Assembly: GCF_000187935.1 (NCBI RefSeq) | Contig: NZ_AEUT02000001.1 | Span: forward strand, 1,736,001-1,800,000 | DNA from: Streptococcus parauberis NCFD 2020 | GTDB lineage: Bacteria; Bacillota; Bacilli; Lactobacillales; Streptococcaceae | Direction of reading: 5' to 3' | DNA: 64,000 bases | Part shown: positions 1 to 7,136 of the stretch, piece after piece | How positions within the stretch are numbered: the first letter of the stretch is position 1 | Layout of the letters: every line of letters begins with the position of its first letter | Translations under genes and position numbers: made by a program | The notes under the pieces: model-generated | The model's input: only the letters and a program-made list of their open reading frames with translations | Told to the model about the DNA's origin: nothing | Database searches by the model: none

Positions 1-2
1 TA

Positions 3-191
3 CTGTTACCTTTGATAAAAATTTTTAATTCTGAAGACTTTTTAATCGATAATGAAATCATTGAAGCCAATATTCAAAAATTATTAGATGAAGATAGAGT
101 TTTTGGCAGAATAACTAACAATATAATAAATGATTTCTTTTCAAAAAATAGATTAGAAGAGTTTGCTAAGCAAAGTAATCAGGTAGTGTAA
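3..191 (+). CDS. 3' end of an unidentified protein (partial)
   Basis: One frame is open from the window edge to a TAA at 189-191, giving the last 62 residues of a protein that starts outside the window. The fragment is acidic and Asn/Ile-rich (for example IFNSEDFLIDNEIIEANI and RVFGRITNNIINDFF) and I do not recognise its family. It is followed directly by transposase debris, so it could itself be a truncated gene rather than an intact 3' end. Confidence 0.45.
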   Translation: MLPLIKIFNSEDFLIDNEIIEANIQKLLDEDRVFGRITNNIINDFFSKNRLEEFAKQSNQVV

Positions 192-329
192 AATATCTTG
201 TGTAAACACAAAAAAAGGAATAAATCCTGTATGGTATACTTACAATATTTCTCTAGAATGAGATTTATTCTCATGACTCAGTTTGCCACCAAATTACTTA
301 ACTTCCTAGCACAAAATTAGATGTTGAAG

Positions 330-1350
330 AATTCATTCGTTCCTCTTAAGTAATAGCTATGAATGACTAATTGCAGGTTGAACTCCCAGCTTTCCTTGGA
401 CATGAGCTATATGAAAAAAAGGTTACAACTCTGGTACTAGCCGTAATGGGACTATTTCTCGACAGTTTGAAACGAAGTAGGGGCAGTAATTTTTATAATC
501 CTAAAAAATCGAATCGGTAAATTTTCACCAGTTAATCGCCATATTATGCTAAAAGATATGGTGATTAAACTCTATCAGACTGGCGTTACGGCACGGGAAA
601 TCAGTGACATTGCTGAGCGCATGTAGGCTCCCCATTACAGTCCAGCAGCTGTTTCAAATATCACAAAAGTGACCCAAGAAAGTATCTCTGTCTTTCATGA
701 GCGTTCACTTCAAACTAACTACTCAGTCTTGTATCTGGACGGAACTTACTTTCTCTTGCGATGAGGTACGGTCAGTAAAGAATGTATTTACATTGAACTC
801 GGTAACACGCCTGAAAGGAATAAGTGGGTCTTGGCTATGAGATAAATAATATCTCTTTGAAGGAGCTTATCAATCGCCTTCAAAAACACGGACTAGTTTA
901 TATTATCCAACAAGAATATCCACTAGCTAAACATCAGTGTTATATGGTTCATATAGGTCGTAATGTTGGCAGTAAAGTCAAGCGAGCACATAGATCACTT
1001 ATTCTGAATTAGTTCAAACAGATTTATCACACCACAAATTTACACGAAGTTACTAAAATATTAGAGCAATTTGTCTCTGAATGGAAGCCTCGTTACAAAA
1101 AGTTCATGATATCACTTGAAACAAAGGAAAATTTCCACACCGTATTCCAATTTCCACATCACATTTGGAGTAGTACATACTCTAAAAAATTGATTGAATC
1201 GCTAAATTAGGAAATCAAACGCCAAAACAAGAAGAGGGGTAGTTTTTTCAAATGAGGAAGCTTTAAAACGATACCTTGTAAGCTTTTTTGATGAATCTAA
1301 GGCTAGGTTCGGATATCGTATTCATAAAAAGCTAAATAAAATGCTGTGAT
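330..1350 (+). mobile_element. Degenerate IS256/mutator-family transposase
   Basis: Across three frames the strip spells pieces of a mutator-family transposase. In order these are an N-terminal piece near 385-480 (VELPAFLGHELYEKKGYNSG), LYQTGVTAREISDIAERM followed by an in-frame TAG at 624-626, then YSPAAVSNITKVTQESISVF, YLDGTYFLLR (the usual site of the first acidic catalytic residue) followed by a TGA, then ECIYIELGNTPERNKWVLG and a C-terminal piece near 1035-1335 (LEQFVSEWKPRYKKF, SSTYSKKLIESLN, EEALKRYLVSFFDESKARF). Several stops and frameshifts make it dead. I could not define terminal inverted repeats or target duplications. Confidence 0.8.
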
Positions 1351-2195
1351 AACCTTGAATGTTTATTTGAATAATATTTGCAAACTCTGCTTGTGTACTA
1401 CATAAAATTATTGGCAGTATCACTTACTAATAGTTCCATCATTTGAAAAATTGACTCAATTAGGTGATAAAACTTATAAATTATTCTTAGATAGATTAGT
1501 TAGTTTGTGAAGTACAATTTTTAACAATAGTTAAAAAATATTAGGTCATACCGAGTTCAAATTTACTAACTATAATGAATGTATTTCTTAATAAAAAGTT
1601 GCATGAAAAGAAATTTTGTGGATAATTAACTGATACTTCAGTGCAACAATCAGCAACACTAACTCTATTCCATCAATATTCCAAGCTTCTTCTAATTGAT
1701 TAGCAGATATTGCACCCCCTCCCCAAAAAAAATCTCTGTGAAAATTCCCCTAGTTCTCTCCTTTTATATTTAGATCTATGACATTAAATACATAAAATCA
1801 CCTACATTTTTTGTACAATGCTTAAATTAGAAAATATAAATAACTAAAAAGCTTTTGTTCTACCACTGTTCTACCAAAACATTTTTCCTACATATAAAAG
1901 AGTGACAAAACCTTGATAATTTAATATTTTTATTTCCTAATTTATTAAAATTCAACTCATTTTAGGCTGTAGGGGGCATAGTGTAATTATCAAAAAAGCC
2001 TTTTATTAAAGGATTTTTGCTTGTCTAAAGAGGATTTGTCCCCGAAATAATTTTTGATGGGATGTTAAATAAAGAATTTAATACTTTTTAAAAAAATAGC
2101 TAACACTTGATAATAATAATAAAATTAACACAAGGTGATACAATCGGAGTATTTTCACCTTCATCACCTGCGACGTAATCGGTGTAATATTTAAA
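1351..2195. other. Long non-coding/decayed strip
   Basis: No credible gene is visible. The strip is very AT-rich. It contains a degenerate minus-strand reading frame around 1620-1750 with no recognisable product, copy A of a 104-bp repeat at 1871-1974, and a terminator-like hairpin with a CCTTT/AAAGG stem at about 1993-2018. It reads as the residue of lost accessory genes. Confidence 0.5.
1871..1974 (+). repeat. 104-bp direct repeat, copy A
   Basis: This block aligns without gaps to 3279-3382, with about three quarters of bases identical by eye. The best-conserved stretches are CTACCAAAA, TTTTTCCTACA, AAAACCTTGATAA, AACTCA and the closing CTGTAGGG. On the minus strand both copies read LSRF-(C/Y)-HS-x-ICRKN-x-LVE, so they may be two copies of a gene's 3' end. 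Function unknown. Confidence 0.6.
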
Positions 2196-2515
2196 CTATA
2201 GAAAAAGTCCCATCTTCTTGAAGACCCACTGCATGAACTAGATCAAAAAATTCTTGAATTTTGACCTGCATATTATCTACAAACAACGAATCTTGTATAG
2301 TTACCTCTGGGGCCAATCTTATTTGTTATTTAGCACCTTTACAGTAGACATCAACTACTAATTGCTGGGCACGATAAAATAACATCTTTTCTGTCTCAGA
2401 ATCATTTTTTTTAAACAATTCCTTTTCTTTTTCAGTAGTATAAATATAACATTCTTCAGGACTTCTAATTCCTGCATCTGAGCCATTTTTCTAGTTAAAC
2501 AACACCCATGAAATT
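2196..2515 (-). pseudogene. Broken hypothetical protein gene
   Basis: Read on the minus strand from near 2515, one frame gives a continuous-looking protein interrupted by two stop codons. Pieces are EECYIYTTEKEKELFKKND, MLFYRAQQLVVDVYCKGAK, then a stop, then IRLAPEVTIQDSLFVDNMQ and FFDLVHAVGLQEDGTFSIV. The composition is that of a real small soluble protein, possibly from a plasmid or phage, but I do not recognise the family. Confidence 0.5.
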
Positions 2516-2575
2516 TCCATATTTGTGTTTTGTCCTATTTTATTTTAGTATTTATTTTACCATCGTTATCATATT

Positions 2576-2619
2576 AAAACAAAGCATCCTAGCAATTAAC
2601 TGCTAGGATGCTTTGTTTT
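2576..2619. terminator. 19-bp perfect hairpin, bidirectional terminator-like
   Basis: The arms 2576-2594 and 2601-2619 are exact inverted repeats (core AAGCATCCTAGCA / TGCTAGGATGCTT) around a 6-nt loop, flanked by A-rich and T-rich ends. It lies just upstream of the minus-strand pseudogene and is not next to any intact gene, so it may be a stranded terminator or a fossil mobile-element end. Confidence 0.6.
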
Positions 2620-2904
2620 GATGTGTTCTATTTGAGAGATTTATATTGAATTCAATTTACACTAATAAATATCAGCGTTATTATGGGAAATTTTCAAAAG
2701 AAATTTTACTATCTTATTTTATGACATAAATCTTTATCTATAATTTATAAAAAACATTTAAGACTATCTCCAGTATACAATTATCCAATTTAAGTAAGAA
2801 TGATCTCATCTGAAGCACCTTCTTGATATTTATTTTATAGTCATAGAAACTTTTTTATTACACCTCTTATTTTGGAATTCTTTAATTAAAAAATCTAATC
2901 AAAA

Positions 2905-3096
2905 TACCACCTAGAATTAAAAGGTATATCCTTACTAACTGACATTGCTTTAGATCAAGATGATAATAATCTTGTAAAAGTTCCACTAAAAACAGAAGAT
3001 GACATTTCTTTTTTTATTAGTTATGCGTATCCCGAAAATATTCAACTAAACGACACATTAATAACATTAATAAATCTTTTTGAAAAAATTACATAA
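2905..3096 (+). pseudogene. C-terminal fragment of a LysR-type regulator
   Basis: An open frame ending in TAA at 3094-3096 reads GISLLTDIALDQDDNNLVKV, then VPLKTEDDISFF and a hydrophobic tail ending LINLFEKIT. The G-I-(S/A)-L-L-(T/P)-D followed by a VPL segment is the usual end of a LysR substrate-binding domain. No helix-turn-helix half or start codon is present upstream, so only about 63 residues of a lost regulator remain. Confidence 0.6.
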
Positions 3097-3278
3097 ATTA
3101 GTATATTATAGAAACCATCAAGAAATAACTAATCCCTTTATGTTATTGCATTTAAAGCGTTAATAAAATTTAATTACAACGTGAATTATTAATATATTAA
3201 TAAGAACTAATAGATCATAAATTCTTTTATCAATAAATAGAAATAGAAATTAAAATATGATGCAGTTTTTCTTTTACT

Positions 3279-3382
3279 CTACCAAAATATTTTTCCTACA
3301 AATTAATGAGTGATAAAACCTTGATAAATCTGCCTTTTCAATTCTTGATTTAATCAATCTTAACTCAATTACGTCTGTAGGG
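3279..3382 (+). repeat. 104-bp direct repeat, copy B
   Basis: Partner of 1871-1974, same length and orientation, about 1.4 kb away. On the minus strand this copy keeps an open frame, ELRLIKSRIEKADLSRFYHS followed by LICRKNILVE and a stop, whereas copy A carries a stop upstream in the same frame. Copy B may therefore be the less decayed one. Confidence 0.6.
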
Positions 3383-3445
3383 CAGATTTATATAGGCGCT
3401 TTCGTCAATATTATAATTGTTTTAGATATTAAAGATAATAAAAAT

Positions 3446-3474
3446 AAGAGTACTAATAAATTATTAGTACTCTT
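3446..3474. terminator. 14-bp hairpin, terminator-like
   Basis: AAGAGTACTAATAA and its exact reverse complement flank a single A, giving a 14-bp stem followed by TCTTTCT. It sits just upstream of a short ORF with a good ribosome binding site. Either terminator or operator is possible; no intact upstream gene ends here. Confidence 0.4.
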
Positions 3475-3500
3475 TCTACTTTCATTTAGGAGATTGAAAA

Positions 3501-3632
3501 ATGAAAGATCTTGATAACTACGAAAAATATTTTTATTTTTTTTATTCCAATTTTAGATTATCAAATTATTATTTCAATAAGCTATCTTCTTTTTTAATTT
3601 CTGTTGGTTCAATAAACGTTATATTTCTTTGA
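3501..3632 (+). CDS. Short ORF, 43 aa, unknown
   Basis: ATG at 3501 is preceded by AGGAGA at a good distance. The product starts MKDLDNYEKYFYFFYSNFRL and is rich in Phe, Tyr and Asn. It stops after 43 codons, shortly before the lactococcin-972-type ruin on the other strand. It may be the N-terminal remnant of a longer gene; no family recognised. Confidence 0.3.
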   Translation: MKDLDNYEKYFYFFYSNFRLSNYYFNKLSSFLISVGSINVIFL

Positions 3633-3821
3633 TAGAAATGATAAATATTTCATCATTTCAGTTGAATTTTGTCTTTGATCAGTTAGATAAAAATGGACAA
3701 TATAGGGACTATCTTCCATATTGTTAATTCGATTTATTTCTTGTGTTCGAAAAATGTTTATGATAAGTAAGCTGATACATAGTGTAATGACAATGCAAGT
3801 AGATTTCACAATTTTGCCCAT
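3609..3821 (-). pseudogene. N-terminal remnant of a bacteriocin-associated integral membrane protein (DUF1430-like)
   Basis: The ATG at 3821 has a textbook GGAGG ribosome binding site; an upstream in-frame ATG lies before that site and is not the start. The product has an N-terminal membrane helix (STCIVITLCISLLIINIF) followed by a soluble stretch with PYIVHFYLTD and LSFLSKKYNVY, then a stop after 70 residues. Full-length family members are several hundred residues with several membrane helices and accompany lactococcin-972-type bacteriocins. Here only the start survives. It lies just after the bacteriocin-like ruin on the same strand, as expected for that gene pair. Family assignment rests on pattern and context, so it is moderate. 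Confidence 0.5.
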
Positions 3822-4023
3822 AGATTCCTCCACATAACCAGAAAGGATCTTCTAGCAGTATGACTCCTATTAGGATGATGGTAATTAGAATAACCATATG
3901 TTCCAGTATATCCCACACCGTAATGCCAAGTTTCTCCATCAACAGAAGCTGCCAATACAGTTCCTGAAATTAGCATTCCTACAAATAAAAGGGCGACAAC
4001 TAAACTCTTAACTTCCTCTTCAC
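3806..4023 (-). pseudogene. Lactococcin-972-family bacteriocin precursor, frameshifted
   Basis: From a GTG at 4023 the minus strand reads MKRKL. After a one-base shift it continues SLVVALLFVGMLISGTVLAA, a clear secretion signal. Then comes a mature part with ETWHYGVGY and YSNYHHPNRSHTA, matching the W-x-Y-G-V-G and Y-S-N-Y-x-H-x-x-x-x-H-x-A pattern of lactococcin 972. The C-terminal half is missing: the frame runs into RRSFLVMWRNLWAKL and stops at 3806-3808. With the N-terminal shift and the lost C-terminus it cannot make an active bacteriocin. Confidence 0.7.
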
Positions 4024-4424
4024 TTATTTATTTGTAGTTTATATTTATTTTTAAAAAGATTTCAACCACAATTACAAAATAATAATTTTTCGGCTTTTTA
4101 ATAGAACATTTTAAAAAATTCATAAAACCAACTTATTGACCTAATGGAATGAAGACGGTCATCCAAGGTACTACCCTTGCTTCTAATTCAGTTTATTCAT
4201 TTTTCAGATCCTTTTAATTACTTACCCATTCATCTTACTATACGAAATTTATTCTTTTTTTTACAGAAATACTTCCATCAATTTTTTAACTTTTCATAAA
4301 AATTTAACCAAATTCATTATTTTTATCGATTTTCAATTATTTTTTTCTAAAAAACGATATTTTTTTATTGATTATCGATATATTTGTGTTATACTGTTGT
4401 CAATATGAAAGAGGAGATTCAATT
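4024..4424. other. Intergenic with DUF2975 operon promoter
   Basis: About 400 bp without a gene. The right end holds a plausible promoter for the following operon: TTGATT near 4371, a 16-bp spacer, then TATACT at about 4391-4396. ATCGAT-containing sequence lies between them and a related AACGATA lies upstream. The operon encodes a small HTH regulator, so these could be its sites, but that is inference. Confidence 0.4.
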
Positions 4425-4892
4425 ATGAACACAAAAACTTATGAAAACTTTAGCATCCTTTTAACTAAGATTAGTTTGATTGCACTTTTTATTGGTGCTG
4501 TCATTCTTCTTTGCACTGGAACTTGGGTTGTTGACCTTGTTGTCGTATACCCCTCACCTTTTCTACAGGGTACTCAGCGTTTCATGACCATGCTAATTTT
4601 GGGCTATGGAATTGGTTTTCTTTCTCTAATTTTCATTTATCATATTTATCAATTGGTTAGTCGTTTTGCTAAAAATCTAATTTTTACTGCTCAAAATGTA
4701 CGCAGTCTCCAATTACTTGGTTGGGAAGCGGCAGCCATTACGCTACTTTCCTTAATCATTGGGGTAACTTGCTATATTCCCGTTCTTTTGATTACTGCCG
4801 CAGGAATTGCCCTAACCCTTGTCATTCGGGTCATCCGTAATGCTTTTGGGAAAGCTGTCGAATTACAGGATGAAGTTGATTTCACGATTTAA
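4425..4892 (+). CDS. DUF2975 membrane protein
   Basis: 155 residues from the ATG at 4425, which has GAGGAG just upstream; a longer in-frame reading to 4368 has no ribosome site and would start inside the promoter. Four hydrophobic segments are visible (LIALFIGAVILLCTGTWVV; MLILGYGIGFLSLIFIYHI; LLGWEAAAITLLSLIIGV; YIPVLLITAAGIALTLVI), the usual four-helix plan of DUF2975. These proteins are regularly encoded next to a tiny Cro/CI-type regulator, as here (12 bp downstream). The biochemical role is unknown; a membrane sensor or partner of the regulator is a guess. Confidence 0.8.
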   Translation: MNTKTYENFSILLTKISLIALFIGAVILLCTGTWVVDLVVVYPSPFLQGTQRFMTMLILGYGIGFLSLIFIYHIYQLVSRFAKNLIFTAQNVRSLQLLGWEAAAITLLSLIIGVTCYIPVLLITAAGIALTLVIRVIRNAFGKAVELQDEVDFTI

Positions 4893-4904
4893 GGAAGGAC
4901 CATT

Positions 4905-5120
4905 ATGATACGTATAAATTTAGACCTAATTATGGTGCAAAAGCACATCAGCGCTGGCCGGCTTGCCGAACTGATTGATCTGACGCCCGCCAACCTCTCG
5001 ATTTTGAAGAACAACAAGGCCAAAGCTATTCGTTTTTCGACCTTGAATGCCCTTTGCCGTGAATTGGATTGCCAACCTGGCGACATTCTAGAGTATGTCC
5101 CTGACGAAGAAAGTGAGTAA
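4905..5120 (+). CDS. Small Cro/CI-family HTH regulator (YozG-like)
   Basis: 71 residues, essentially one helix-turn-helix domain: VQKHISAGRLAELIDLTPAN with recognition helix around LSILKNNKAKAIRFSTL, ending LDCQPGDILEYVPDEESE, the usual tail of this small family. AAGGAAGGA precedes the ATG. It is the middle gene of a tight three-gene operon (12 bp after DUF2975, 6 bp before the large membrane protein). It probably controls its own operon; no operator was proven. Confidence 0.85.
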   Translation: MIRINLDLIMVQKHISAGRLAELIDLTPANLSILKNNKAKAIRFSTLNALCRELDCQPGDILEYVPDEESE

Positions 5121-5126
5121 ATTTGC

Positions 5127-6470
5127 GTGAACCCTCAACCTTTAAACCGCAAGCACCTGTCCCCACTCTACATCAACCAACACCCCGATGCCGACTTGAA
5201 ACACTTTAAACTGGGCGCCCTCCTTAGTTTTTTCCCGGCTTATTTCTATATCGTGAACCTCTATCAGGACAACTACTTTTACCTTATTTTGTCTTGTATA
5301 CTGATAATTCTAATCGTGGAAATGAATGTAGCCAAATTTAACTATCGAGAACTGTTCAAGCAAAAAACTGCTGAGGATTTTTTGCTCATAAGTGCCCTAC
5401 TCGTACAGATTGTAGCCCTAGCCATTTGGGGAACCTTCGAAGAATTAGTACTCTTTCAGATGGTCAGCTTACACATGACCTTCCTTTATTATATTTTGTC
5501 CAGAAATAACAGCTTCATTCAAGGTCGATTTGGAAGTCTCTTTCTGATTGATGCCTGGCGTGGCTTTTGGATCATTCCAGTTAAGAATTTTCGATTCAGA
5601 AAAAATATACTAAAAGTGCAACTTCCAGACCAACATTTGAAAATGAAAATCACACCAGCTTTAGTTCTGATTAGCATAGGAACCTTTTGGGTTGCTATTG
5701 GTGTCGTTCTCTTTGCCGTTAATCAATTGCAAGCTGTCTCCGAAAATTTCAAGTTACTCACAACTAACTTCACTGACCTTTGGGGAGTATTCTTTTCAAA
5801 AATTCATTGGATGGATTCCATCATTGACTTTATGGTCTATCTACTCTTTTCATTGCCTTTAGGCGCCTATATTTATGGCCTTATCTTTGGTCCACTAATT
5901 CGCAAGGCGGGTAAAAAGGCTAACTACCAAGCTATCCAGGCAAAAATCAATCGAAACCGACTTTTACCTCTATTTAGTAGTTATATTGTAATTGGTAGTC
6001 TCTGCTTTATCTACACTCTCTTTTTAGTCATTAGTTTCCTGGATTTGCAATCCCTCTTTCAAGTGCATACCATTAGCCCACAAAATGCCTCACATACAGC
6101 CGTATCAGGTTTCTGGCAGCTAGTCCGCGTCGCTCTTCTTAACTTTGCGACCCTAGCTGTTTGCTACTTCTTCTCAAAAGTAGCAGTGTGGAATAAAAAA
6201 GCAGGAAAAATTCTATTAACCATTCTATTTGGCTATACCCTAGCCTTTGCACTTTTGGCCTCATGGAAATTATTTGGCATCTACATAGCTCTCTATGGTA
6301 TAACACCACTTCGCTTAATCTCAGGCTGGTTTATCACTGTCCTCATCTTTTGGACAATGTTAACCATCATCAGAATCCACAAACTCTTCCTAGCCATCCG
6401 TTATGGTATCTTTTATATCATTATAACTATTACAATACTTCCTTATTTATTTGCGATGTATTTAAATTAG
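5127..6470 (+). CDS. Polytopic membrane protein (DUF4153/DUF4173-like)
   Basis: 447 residues with about ten hydrophobic helices spread over the whole length (for example LGALLSFFPAYFYIVNLY, LLISALLVQIVALAIWG, VLISIGTFWVAIGVVLFAV, LLSGWFITVL-like segments near the end). Start is a GTG 6 bp after the previous stop; the ribosome site is weak, which suggests translational coupling. No catalytic motif is visible. The architecture resembles DUF4173/DUF4153 proteins of Firmicutes. Expression is probably shared with the DUF2975 and HTH genes. Confidence 0.65.
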   Translation: MNPQPLNRKHLSPLYINQHPDADLKHFKLGALLSFFPAYFYIVNLYQDNYFYLILSCILIILIVEMNVAKFNYRELFKQKTAEDFLLISALLVQIVALAIWGTFEELVLFQMVSLHMTFLYYILSRNNSFIQGRFGSLFLIDAWRGFWIIPVKNFRFRKNILKVQLPDQHLKMKITPALVLISIGTFWVAIGVVLFAVNQLQAVSENFKLLTTNFTDLWGVFFSKIHWMDSIIDFMVYLLFSLPLGAYIYGLIFGPLIRKAGKKANYQAIQAKINRNRLLPLFSSYIVIGSLCFIYTLFLVISFLDLQSLFQVHTISPQNASHTAVSGFWQLVRVALLNFATLAVCYFFSKVAVWNKKAGKILLTILFGYTLAFALLASWKLFGIYIALYGITPLRLISGWFITVLIFWTMLTIIRIHKLFLAIRYGIFYIIITITILPYLFAMYLN

Positions 6471-6488
6471 AAGGATGAAAATACAGAC

Positions 6489-6515
6489 AAAAAGCCTTTA
6501 AATAAAGGCTTTTTG
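6489..6515. terminator. Intrinsic terminator, both directions
   Basis: AAAAAGCCTTT-AAAT-AAAGGCTTTTT hairpin between convergent genes. It closes the plus-strand DUF2975 operon and the minus-strand metal-ATPase operon. An almost identical hairpin occurs at 10227-10258. Confidence 0.85.
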
Positions 6516-6550
6516 TATATCTATACGGGAATCCTAAAATGCAATATTCT

Positions 6551-7117
6551 TTATAAATAGCGTCTTGTTTTTTTATAATAAGTATCATATTCTTTTTGGA
6601 ACATTTTTCGTAAATGTTTTTCTTCACTTAACACTAAATAATGTAAAGAGAGTGTGTCAACTAAAATGAGTAGAACCATCATAGCATCACCAATGAGAAA
6701 TAAATAACCACAATTGAATAAGAAGAAGCCTAGATAGGCTGGATTTCGAGAATAGGCATAAATTCCTTTAGTTATAAGGGTTGTTCTATCAGATTTTTCA
6801 AAGCCCACGCGCCAACTGTCTTTCATTTCAGAGACACTTAGACCAAATATGACAATTCCTAATATAATTATGACTATACCAAGAGTATAAAATCTATTAT
6901 CTACATGATAATCAAAGAAAAGTTTATATATCTGATAAAGAACTAAAGAAAAAGCTATTCCAGACATAAATTGTTGTGCAATTTTTTCTTTAGAGTATAA
7001 TTTTCCTTGTCCTAAATGGACTGCTTTAATCTGTTTTCCTTTTAAAAAATGTAATTTGCCAAAATAAATACTATAAAATATGACAAATAAGAGTATAATA
7101 AACAACCGAAATAGCAT
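6551..7117 (-). CDS. Isoprenylcysteine carboxyl methyltransferase-like membrane protein
   Basis: 188 residues. I chose the ATG at 7117 because GGAGGTGTT lies directly before it. At least four hydrophobic helices are present, and the family hallmark GIYAYSRNPAYLGFFLF (Y-x-x-x-R-N-P-x-Y-x-G) lies in the C-terminal third, followed by SEEKHLRKMFQKEYDTYYKK; in ICMT/PEMT-type enzymes this region binds SAM. It starts 19 bp after the metal ATPase stop codon and shares its transcript. The methyl acceptor is unknown. Bacterial relatives are often encoded near metal or stress exporters, so a role in membrane or metal stress is inference. Confidence 0.75.
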   Translation of the reverse strand: MLFRLFIILLFVIFYSIYFGKLHFLKGKQIKAVHLGQGKLYSKEKIAQQFMSGIAFSLVLYQIYKLFFDYHVDNRFYTLGIVIIILGIVIFGLSVSEMKDSWRVGFEKSDRTTLITKGIYAYSRNPAYLGFFLFNCGYLFLIGDAMMVLLILVDTLSLHYLVLSEEKHLRKMFQKEYDTYYKKTRRYL

Positions 7118-7136
7118 AACACCTCCCATTAAGTTA

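Noticed and set aside
3724-3942. 72-aa minus-strand ORF as an independent gene
   Set aside because: It is an out-of-frame reading across the bacteriocin ruin; the coding-like frames there are the lactococcin-972-type and DUF1430-like ones.
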